A stretch of DNA of 64,000 nucleotides, taken from Oncomelania hupensis. Its lineage: Eukaryota; Mollusca; Gastropoda; Littorinimorpha; Pomatiopsidae. The translations under genes were made by a program, and so were the position numbers. Where the stretch lies: NCBI GenBank assembly GCA_036898135.1, contig CM072522.1, positions 34,236,451-34,300,450 of the forward strand, in the 5' to 3' direction. Shown one piece after another: positions 41,652 through 50,130 of this stretch (the first letter of the stretch is position 1; every line of letters starts with the position of its first letter). The notes under the pieces were generated by a model. It searched no databases. It had not been told where the DNA came from and worked only from the letters and a program-made list of their open reading frames with translations.

Positions 41652-42238
41652 CCCCGTTGGTATGCCGGGGGTTTCAGTATAAATAGTATCCCCACTTTCT
41701 GGAAATTTAGTGCTTTAAATTCCCACTGTCGCTGTCTTTCTCATTTGCTCTTTCTCATTCCTGCTCTTTTCTATCAATCTGCTATACTATCATCTTCTTT
41801 GTTAGACCAGTCTCCTACCTTTTTTCTTGAAAACTCTTCCGGGACAAGAGTCCTTGTTTGTGTATGAGGTCTGTTGGATCAGCTTGGGAATATTGGACGC
41901 TTTCTGCCAGGTGGTCACTAGGGCTTCTTATGATGTTATTATTTAGCAATGTAGGCATTTTATATGTATGTGTTTTGTTGATAATTTATAATGATGTTTG
42001 TATTCTATTTTGTTTTTGTAAACGGGGGTTCAATAAGTTGGGGTGAAGCCTCAGCCGTCCCCTGCGTGGGATGTCTTTATTGTAAAGTGACTGGCTGGTG
42101 GAGAGCTTTCGGTTTTACCACTAGGGTTGTTTCAGCAGATCTTTTATGCGGATCGGGGGTTGTCCGGTCCTGATTAGGCTCGGAAGAGTCCGCTGGACCT
42201 AAAGCAATAATAATGTAATGATAAGTAATGTAATGTAA
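41652..42238 (+). mobile_element. TATA-head SINE-like element, complete reference copy, type 2 tail
   Basis: 587 bp with TGCCAAATGGCCAC on both sides (41638-41651 and 42239-42252). Layout: CCCCGTTGGTATGCC start; GTATAAATAGTATCCCC; a pyrimidine-rich stretch (CTGTCGCTGTCTTTCTC); the block GGTCACTAGGGCTTCTTATG; GGGGTTCAATAAGTTGGGGT; GCAGATCTTTTATGCGGATC; tail GGTCCTGATTAGGCTCGGAA; hairpin GTCC-GCT-GGAC; TAATG repeats. No coding frame is conserved between copies. The 3' end matches a LINE (15196-15290), so it is presumed to be moved by that LINE. Confidence 0.95.
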
Positions 42239-42483
42239 TGCCAAATGGCCACTAGGGCTTTCTATGGTATTACTATTTAGCAATGTAGGCATTTTATATG
42301 TATGCCTTTTGTTTATATTTTATAATGGTGTATATATTCTATTTTGTTAAAATGGGGTTCGATAAATTACAGCACAGCCTCAGTGTACCCTGCATGGGGT
42401 GCCTTTATTGTAAAGTGACCGGCTGGTGGAGTGCCTTCAGTGTTACCATTAGGGTTGTTTCAGCAGATCTTTTATACAGATCA

Positions 42484-43188
42484 TTGATTGATTGATTGAT
42501 TGATTGTTGCTTTAGGTCCAGCGGACTCTTCCGAGCCAAATCAGGACCGGACAACCCCCGATCCGCATAAAAGATCTGCTGAAACAACCCTAGTGGGAAA
42601 ATTGAATGCCATCCACCGGCCAGTCACTTTACAATAAAGACATCCCACGCAGGGGACGGCTGAGGCTTTACCCCAACTACTCGAACCCCCGGTTACAAAA
42701 ACAAAATAGAATACAAACATCATTATAAATTATCAACAAAACACATACATATAAAATGCCTATATTGCTAAATAATAACATCATAGGAAGCCCTAGTGAC
42801 CACCCGGCAGAAAGCGTCCAACACTCCCAAGCTGATCCAACAGACCTCATACACAAACAAGGAGTCTTGTACAGGAAGAGTTTTCAAGAAAAAAGGTAGG
42901 TAATTGATCTAGCGAAGAAGAAGATAGTATAGCAGAGTGATAGGACAGAGCAGGAATGGGAAAGAGCAAATGAGGAAGACAGCGACAGTGGGAATTTAAA
43001 GCACTAAATTTCCAGAAAGTGGGGATACTATTTATACTGAAACCCCCGGCACTCCAACAGGGGGACTGTTGCCGCAGTGAATCGGTCATGCCTATAAAGG
43101 AAAGACAGGTTTTCAACTGGGGCTTTCACTTTTCCCTTTATAGGTTAGAACAATCTACAGTGGCAAGATTGCTCATGACCCCAAGGGG
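42484..43188 (-). mobile_element. TATA-head SINE-like element, reverse, longest copy (705 bp), (CAAT)n tail
   Basis: TTTATACAGATCA flanks both sides (42471-42483 and 43189-43201). Type 2 tail followed by CAATCAATCAAT instead of TAATG. The 5' end carries about 118 bases not seen in other copies, from CCCCTTGGGGTCATGAGC to CCCCCTGTTGGAGTGCC. Confidence 0.93.
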
Positions 43189-43276
43189 TTTATACAGATC
43201 AGGGGTGAGTCCTCTTTCAACGAAGCTGTGGTCATGATTCAGCTCTTTGCAGTCCTCTGGACCCTGTAAACAATGA

Positions 43277-43435
43277 CTAACCTAAAGCATGTGTATTTGT
43301 CATTATAAAAAATCAAGTTTGTAAAAAAAATTGCAATCATTTAACTACACTTTTTGTTTGGTTGTTGTTTAAATTCAATCACGTGACAACATTGAAGATA
43401 TGTTCTCATTGTTTAAATTAACTTTGTCTGCTTCA
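43277..43435. other. No feature seen
   Basis: AT-rich spacer. Confidence 0.4.
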
Positions 43436-43437
43436 TC

Positions 43438-45270
43438 AGATTATAATAATAATAAAAACAGGCAATTTATACAGTGCTTTCCAAAATCACAAAACGCTTT
43501 ACACAAACAAATGTAAACACAACATGCGTACACTGGTCAATAACACGCAACCACATACACATCCCAACACCAAAAATAACAAACATTTTAACAACACTCT
43601 CTCATGGCGCCTAGGAAAAGCCTATCTAAAAAGATGCGTCTTCAAGTTCATTTTAAAAGACGCTAGTGAAGGACCGAGATAGCGAGTTCCAGGTCTGACC
43701 GGAGAAGAAGCTGAAAGCTCGACCACCGTGTCTCACCCTGTGGTATTCTGGTACACTGAACATCCTTTAATCTGCAGACGAGCGGAGAGACCGAGAAGGA
43801 ACTTAGACAGTCAAAAGTTCAGAAAGATAGCTAGGAGCAGTTCCAGAGATGATGTGGTAGCAAAGACATGAGGTTTTATATTTAATTCGTTGTTCAACTG
43901 GGAGCCAGTTAGTTCTTGAAAGAGAGGCGTGCAATGCTGTGATTTCCGTGAGTTGAAGATGAGTTTAGCTGCAGAGTTTTGGACTTGCTGAAGAGGTCTA
44001 AGGACTTTCTGTGTGCAACCCACAAGAAGTGAATTACAATAATCCAATCTAGACAGAATGCATGCGCTAACTAGTGCTTTTGTTGCTTCTTGTGTGAGAT
44101 ACTGTCGAATGGAGCTTATGTGTCTAAGACAGTTCAATGTATGCAATCTGGCAAGTTTTTGCAATGTGTTGCTGCATGGAGAGATCCTGATCGAGAAAAA
44201 AACCCAAGGTCGCTAACAGTGTCAGAAAAAGAAATAGAAGTAGTTCCAACAGTGATAGTTGAGGGAAGAGAAGAGGGGTCTGCAGATGATGGAGAAACAA
44301 GGAGAGCCTCGGTTTTGTTATCATTTAGCTTGAGACCGTTGTTTGACATCCACGATTTTACCTCAGTTACACAATCTTATTGAAGGGTCCAAACTAAATG
44401 ATTGTAGTTAGAAGGAGAGTCAGAGTGATTAAGTTAGGTGTCATCAGCATACATTTCATGGCAGACAGAATGTGAATTAATGAGGAGGAGGAACAACGAG
44501 CTTAACGTCCTATTGCATCAGCGTTAAGGACGATCACCACGTCGCCACCCTGACAATAATGATTATCATCATCATATCAAAGATGAGATCCTACGGATCT
44601 CTTTTGTCGACCGCGTAATGAATTAATGAGACATGAGAGAGGAGAGGTGTACAGAATGAACAGGACAGGGCCAAGCACAGAGCCTTGAGGAACGCCAAAA
44701 TCAAGCGGTTGTGTGGTAGATTTAATACCATTTACGAGAACAGCTTGTTTTCTTTCTGAGAGATAACACCAAAACCAGCTAAGAGCACTGTTTTGGATTC
44801 CAAAATCGTTAATGAGACGTGATAAAAGAATTTCATGATCGATAGTATCAAAAGCGGCTGAAAGATCCAAGAGAAGAAGAACTGAAATTTTATCTTTGTC
44901 TAAAAAAATCTAAAGATCATTTAGAACGTGAAGAAGAACGGTCTCTGTGCTGTGCCCAGGACGGTAAGCAGACTGATGAGAAGTGAGAAGACTGTTAGCA
45001 GATATATGGGATCCCAGTTGCTGAAGGATGAGACGTTCAAGTAGTTTAGAGAAAAAAGAAAGATTGGATATAGGTCATTACGATCGAGGTTGGATTTCTT
45101 CAATAAAGGCTTGACGATAGCAGTCTTGAACTCAGGGGGAACAATACCAGATGTAATAGACTCGTTCATAATGTTGGCAATAGTGGGAAGTAAAAGGTCA
45201 AGGTGCTCAAAGAGAAATTTGGTGGGCATGGGGTCAAGTTCACATGACTTGGGAGGAGTTTGAAGGATAG
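43438..45270 (-). mobile_element. L2-like LINE, 5'-truncated, with RT motifs
   Basis: Reverse strand: LDLLLPTIANIMNESITSGI, then VPPEFKTAIVKPLLKK, DLSAAFDTIDHEILLSRL (first Asp), DFGVPQGSVLGPVLFILYTS, MYADDT (near 44440), GLKLNDNKTEALLV, SRLDYCNSLLVGC and LQQVQNSAAKLIF. The 3' end is GTAAAGCGTTTTGTGATTTT, GGAAAGCACTGTATAAATTG and a (TTA)n tail. A 134-bp element splits it just before the YADD motif, and further frameshifts are present. Confidence 0.88.
44485..44618. mobile_element. 134-bp insertion with 12-bp target duplication inside the L2-like LINE
   Basis: TGAATTAATGAG occurs at 44473-44484 and 44619-44630. The insert (GAGGAACAACGAGCTTAACG, then TCCTATTGCATCAGCG) has no partner in the window. 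Probably a short SINE. Confidence 0.85.
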
Positions 45271-45429
45271 TTTTTTTGATGATTATGAAGAGGAGGAGTT
45301 TGAAGGATAGTTTGTTTTTTAATGATTATGAAGTTTTATTGTGCGTGGGTGTTTTAGGGAACATTGTTAAGAGAAAGACATTCATGACATCACTACTGCA
45401 GTTCATGTGGTTTGAGTTTTCACCCGGTA

Positions 45430-45530
45430 CGCAATCGGGAGCGAGTCCTCTTTCAACCAAGTTGTGGTCCTGATTTAGCTCTTTGCAGTCCGCTGGACCC
45501 TATAAACAATGAATAACTAACTAACCAACT
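45430..45530 (+). mobile_element. TATA-head SINE-like element, 3' part only, type 1 tail
   Basis: ATCGGGAGCGAGTCCTCTTT, then GCAGTCCGCTGGACCCTATA and AACTAACTAACC. Followed at about 45555 by an isolated box-B-like GGGTTTGAATCC. Confidence 0.85.
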
Positions 45531-45747
45531 ATCCTAGCACGCAGATGTACAGGGTTTGAATCCTGTGGTGAACAACATAAAATGTGGCTGTGTGTGCTGT
45601 CTAAGCAGTATGGCTGCAGTGGTGGGCCAGTTGTAATGTAGGTCTCTATGCCTCACCTCTGGAGTGGTTTTTCCTGACTTTTGTACTGTGAGTGTGGATG
45701 TCAAACTGAGATAATTCCCTCCATTATTTACCACTGGAATACATAGC

Positions 45748-46176
45748 GTGACCTTCACAGCAGATCTACAACGAAGAATACAAAGCATGGCGATGAGGTG
45801 CTACAGAAGACTTCTGGGCATTTCCTATACCCAGCACATCACCAACGACGAGGTCCGACAGACTATCACACAATTAAGCCATTGGACAACACGATGACCT
45901 GCTCACAGTGGTGAGGAAACGGAAACTTCGATGGTATGGCCACGTCACCAGATCATCAGGCCTTGTAAAGACCATCCTGCAAGGCACAGTGCAAGGAGGT
46001 AGAAGAAGAGGGAGACCGAAAAAGAGGTGGGAGGATAACATTCGAGAATGGATTGGTTTGAAACTGAGCGAAGCCGTGAAGGTTGCTGAGGAAAGAGAAA
46101 GATGGAGTACGCTGGTTAAACGATCATCTGTGGTGCCCCTACGACCTCCCGAACTACGGGATAGGATAGGATAGGA
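45748..46176 (+). mobile_element. RTE-like LINE 3' fragment
   Basis: RKLRWYGHVTRSSGLVKTIL and REWIGLKLSEAVKVAEERER in frame; tail GGATAGGATAGGATA. ATAGCGTG and ATAGAGTG at the two ends may be a diverged duplication. Confidence 0.87.
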
Positions 46177-46189
46177 TATAGAGTGTACT

Positions 46190-47372
46190 CACACAATTTA
46201 AAAATGTGAGATTTGTGACTCACATGCATAGCAATGTAAGTCTATGTACTCGCCTTCCCCCCTCCCCCAACCCCCCAACAACAGAAAAATCCAGAATTTT
46301 GCCAATCTGTGCGAGATGAGTCCTATAAATGGTCCAAGAATGATATGGGGGGAAAAAAAAATGTCCATCCATCCGTCGTCCGCCGTCTGTCTGTGTATAG
46401 TTGGTTGGTTGGTTGATTATGTAGATTAAATCCCCGGGCGACACTTTCGCCTATAGGGGACGGAGATAAGAGGTCAAGATGTAGTAAGACTTCGTGATGA
46501 ATTGCCACAAGGCCGGCTGGTCGCAAACTATTATTCGTTGCAGTAATGATGTAGATCGTAATTGTAGGAGATGCCCGTACTAGGCGGTGGTGTCGATGGT
46601 GTGGCAGGCGCGCAAAAGGTGGAGGAAGTGGGTCGAAGCTGTTCGACGAGGCGTGGGGAGGTGTTGCTGTGGTAGCAAAGGGCCCACCAGGAGGGTAGGC
46701 AGAACGCTGGAAGACTCGGGCGATGCGTAGCAACTGCTGTCCGGAGGACGCCACACTCCACAGAAATCCCCGCTTCGCCCAATAGTAGAGCCAGAAACAG
46801 GGCTGCCAGGGCAACAGAGCGACGTGACGTCAATCGCCGATCCGCTACCACCGCCCAGTCGATGGAGCCCTACCGTGGTGAAAATGAAGTTTGAAGGTTG
46901 AGGTGGAGTATCGTTTCGGAATCTCCCACACGACGCTGTCGCAGGTTCGACTTCAGGGCCCAGTATCTCGACCTCAGGAATGGAATGGCAAATGATCGGG
47001 CTACCGTCCATCTCCGCCGCTAAAGCGCTTGTGGGTCTGAACGCCTCCTACAGCAGGATTGTCACCCCTGCTCGACTCGCTGCCACCTAGTGACTCGAGT
47101 CGTCTGTGCATAAACTTTAAAAGTGGCTAAGTGCTCATAGCCTATTGGAATTATCACAAACAAATGTGGTAAGCTTTGTGTATACCCATGAGACCTTGAA
47201 AACAGTCAGTGCATGAATGACTTCACTTCAAGGTCAAGGTCACAGGGTCATCAAATGTTAGTCAAAAAAATGAACTTTAAAAAAAAAAACAAATTTCACT
47301 TTTTTTTTTTCTAGGTTATTAATATTGAACTTCTGATCCTTTGATGCATGATAGATTGCTTGGTTGTGTAGA
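46190..47372 (+). mobile_element. GGTCAAGGTCA-rich repeat, copy 3, split by a 700-bp element
   Basis: Pieces 46190-46399 (ATGCATAGCAATGTAAGTCT start, C-rich stretch) and 47113-47372 (TTCAAGGTCAAGGTCACAGG at 47229). Confidence 0.75.
46400..47101 (-). mobile_element. 700-bp GC-richer element with (CCAA)n tail
   Basis: Flanked by GTCTGTGYATA (46389-46399 and 47102-47112). On the reverse strand it ends GCGAAAGTGTCGCCCGGGGA, TTTAATCTACATAATC and CCAACCAACC. The same GAAAGTGTCG...ATAATCTACA ending is present in the SINE at 48356-48543. Reverse frames of 106-163 codons are seen but no recognised domain. Confidence 0.65.
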
Positions 47373-47689
47373 TTAACGGACACTTTCGCACTGGAGACAT
47401 TGTTTTGTAAACTTGCCAATGTTTCATGTCATTGTTTTCTTTTTTCGCAGTATTTTACCACAAATCTACTGGCATGAGAAGTAGTTTATAGTCACGTAGA
47501 CATAAATTAGTTGTCCCCACACTGATGTACACACACATACTTATATACTTATGCGAGACGTTAACATAGTTAGTGAACGTTCTTGGACTACGAATGAATG
47601 GACTCTATGCTGCTTCTGTGTTCAGTGTGCGTTATTTGACACTAAATTAATACGAAGCGCTTGACGAGCGAATGGAAACTCTTTTCAAA
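47373..47689. other. Spacer, possible start of a diverged LTR
   Basis: A short GTAGATTAACGGACACTTTC piece near 47370 resembles the 46400 element tail. Nothing else recognised. Confidence 0.35.
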
Positions 47690-47913
47690 ATGGCGGTGGT
47701 GTAGCAATGTTTAGAACTTTCTACCGACAGAGGATTCGAGCTCTGTTGTTTTAAATCTTGCAAGTCTTATAACATTCGCATCCGACGTCAGACGGTGCGT
47801 ATTTCCGGTGACGAGTTTTATTTTGATTGGTTGATGATTGCGTAATTCTTGAACTTTCAATTATTTTTACAACATTGTTGATAGACTATTTAAGTAGCAG
47901 TGTCGACATGTCT

Positions 47914-48348
47914 GGGTTGCGTTCACGATGGCACTATGTATGACTATGTATTGCTGCGCAGCCGTTCACAGTCACTGCGTATGAACACGTAGTGCTACTT
48001 TTTCCTACACCTCTCCAGCGCGCAGTGGATTGTATGAAAGCTCATACAAAAATGGCGGACGCTGGCGGTAGCGAAAAATATGTGCCACAGTTTTTTTTAT
48101 TTGTCCATAAATTGTCTTTAACGAGTCCCCTCTACATTCGTCCTCGTCCGAATCGTCAATTAACTCTAACATAATAGTCTGAAGTAAAGCTTTTAGGTTT
48201 TATTCGACACTGACGACACTCAGACAGCCATTCTTTTTTCCGGACTCTGTGAGCATGCGCGTAAATTTGCTGCGCTACACACGGTTCGCGCGCACACTGT
48301 AGCGGCCTCTACATTTTGTATGAGGGTAGTGGAGCGTGAACGCAACCC
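47914..48348. mobile_element. 435-bp TIR element (GGGTTGCGTTCACG ends)
   Basis: GGGTTGCGTTCACG at 47914 and its exact reverse complement ending at 48348. Possible 3-bp CTG duplication. Contains AAAATGGCGGACGCTGGCGG, which looks like a gene start, and a 60-codon frame (47992-48174) with no known domain. Confidence 0.75.
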
Positions 48349-48355
48349 TGGATAG

Positions 48356-48543
48356 TGGGGCCGGGTAGCTCTGCAGTTGGTAAGCTGGTTCGCATCCCGG
48401 ATTGGTCAACGTGTGATCATATTATTTTCCCCTTTACCAACAACTGGCCCGCTGGTGTCAGTATAAATCGGTCCATTAGTCACCTATATGCGAAAGTGTC
48501 GTGTGACTATAATCTACAAGTTCAGTTCAGTTCAGTTCAGTAC
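48356..48543 (+). mobile_element. tRNA-derived SINE with (TTCAG)n tail
   Basis: GGGCCGGGTAGCTCTGCAGT then TGGTAAGCTGGTTCGCATCC resembles tRNA boxes A and B with the anticodon arm missing. The body ends GAAAGTGTCGTGTGACTATA and ATCTACAAG, then four TTCAG units. Confidence 0.75.
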
Positions 48544-48726
48544 AAACAACAACATGTCTGGATGGCGTTGTTTTGTTGCTGTGGAGGGAATGTCTGGTCG
48601 CTGTTGTTGATGCTGTCTGTTTCTTTTGCTGAATAAAGTTGGAACACTAATCATTGAGTGAACAGGCTGCGTGGATACGGATTCCAGTTACACAAAATTT
48701 TAGCATCGGTGCTAAATCGATCTCTG

Positions 48727-48865
48727 CCTGATGATCTCTGGTGACGTGGCCATACCATCGGAGTTTCCGTTTCTTCACCACTGTGAGCAGGTCATCGTGT
48801 TGTCCAATGGCTTGTGGACGGGTGATGGTCTGTCGGACTTCGTCGTTCGTCGTGTCTTCGCTTCT
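48727..48865 (-). mobile_element. RTE-like LINE internal fragment
   Basis: GGTGACGTGGCCATACCATC through GATGGTCTGTCGGACTTCGT matches RTE copies at 28480-28580 (reverse). Confidence 0.85.
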
Positions 48866-49050
48866 TTCGTTTCGATTCTTTTTGTGTCTTCTTTGTTGCC
48901 TTTTCGGTTCTTCTCGCGTCTTTTCGTGCTTACTTGTTATCTTTTCAAATCAAGTCAAGTAACATTATTCCAGAAAACAAGACCTCTAGGAATACGTGGA
49001 ATTGTGAAGAAATAATAATGAAAATTATGATAAAATATACGAAGTGACTA

Positions 49051-49827
49051 TTGGCAATCGATTGTCTTTAGGTTTCAAACCCTATTGGCAATCGGCGCGT
49101 GTTATAAATAGCATAGGCAATCGGCGCGTGCTATAAATAGCCTAGGCAATCGGCGGATGTAGAATATCGAGGTTGTCTTTCCTTTCGACGTTCATTCCAA
49201 AATGGCTGCCAACGTCGATCCTTCTTGGATGATAAATAAATAAATACATAAATTAAATTAAAAAAGCAAAATAAAATCTAAGAAAATTGTAGTAGATATA
49301 TATCTATGAGTAGTGTTAATAATATTGTTCTTTTTCTGTTGTTGTTGTTAATTTTAATAATTTTAATTTTTTAATATTACTTTTCTAACAAGAAAATCCA
49401 AATAAACATAATTTTAAAACAAAATAAAGTAATATTGAAATAAATTCTGCTGAAAGAATAACAGTATAAAAAGTAGTAGTAGTAGCAGCAGCAGTAGTAA
49501 TAGTAGTAGTAGTAGAGGCTGTAGCATGCAAACGAGATTAAGTGGCCACTCCAGCAAATTAATTAGTCATTGTATTTTTTGCGTTGTCTAACCACAAGGG
49601 AGGTAACTTCAGTGAGTGGTGACGTAATCGAGTGGGAATAACCGTTGTTTACTTTTATTTCACACACATCTCTGGTTACTGAATAGGCCTACTGTATGCA
49701 ACACGTTATCTAGGTAGAATACAACAGTATTCTGACTGCACATGAGCCTCGATTGCCAATAGCGTTTAAAACCTAAAGGCAATCGATTGCCAATAGCGTT
49801 TAAAACCTAAAGGCAATCGATTGCCAA
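49051..49827. mobile_element. TIR element, TTGGCAATCG family, TA target
   Basis: Left end CTATTGGCAATCGATTG then TCTTTAGGTTTCAAACCC; the right end is its reverse complement, present twice in tandem (49746-49830). TA flanks both ends. Inside the left part, GGCAATCGGCGCGTG with TTATAAATAGC repeats two to three times. TA duplication fits a Tc1/mariner-type MITE; no transposase. Confidence 0.75.
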
Positions 49828-49830
49828 TAG

Positions 49831-50075
49831 GCGCTCCCTAAAATATAATATATTATATATTATAATGAAATATCTATTTAAAACAAGCATTCAATCATAA
49901 AATATCGCATATAGGCCTACTTAACAAATCAAATCGATTTTTTAATAGTGTCTTTTCGTGTATTTTCCATATGTGCTGTCAGTTACTTCCCTTGTTCATT
50001 TTTAAGGCGATGAATGTTTGTCGTTGATACCTGGCCCCACTTTTTTTTTTCGTTGATCCACTTTCGACATTAATA
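49831..50075 (+). promoter_or_regulatory. Upstream region of gene C
   Basis: Contains GTGTCTTTTCGTGTATTTTC (49946) and GTTACTTCCCTTG (49982-49994), both shared with the upstream region of gene A, and the latter also with gene B. Confidence 0.45.
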
Positions 50076-50130
50076 ATGGCGAAAGAACTAGTGGAAAACT
50101 GGATGAGGTTGCAAGCGTGGCATGCTCAAG
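50076..50130 (+). CDS. Gene C coding exon 1
   Basis: ATAATGGCGAAAGAACTAG; encodes MAKELVENWMRLQAWHAQ and ends TCAAG|GTGAGT, phase 1. It lacks the VKLEIDIAEEP part of A and B but keeps the WMRLQAWHAQ motif. Confidence 0.8.

Larger units (their letters stand above)
41591..43276 (+). mobile_element. Host SINE-like copy broken twice (pieces 41591-41651, 42253-42483, 43202-43276), type 1 tail
   Basis: Reading the three pieces in order, each up to its target site, gives one continuous element from the GGTCAGCTTGGGAATATTG region through TTATACAGATCA to GGGGTGAGTCCTCTTTCAAC and GTCCTCTGGACCCTGTAAAC. Two other family members are inserted in it, one in each orientation. Confidence 0.88.
47690..48725 (+). 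mobile_element. Diverged LTR of the 4332-5004 family, holding two insertions
   Basis: Left piece 47690-47913 has GTTTTATTTTGATTGGTTG and a TATTTAAGTAGC TATA-like site; right piece 48544-48725 has TTTGCTGAATAAAGTTGGAA and AGCATCGGTGCTAAATCG, in the order of the solo LTR. Limits are approximate. Confidence 0.55.

Noticed and set aside
46323..47011. Reverse frames of 106, 143 and 163 codons in the 700-bp element
   Set aside because: Overlapping frames in GC-rich repeat sequence, none with a known motif; treated as part of the element.
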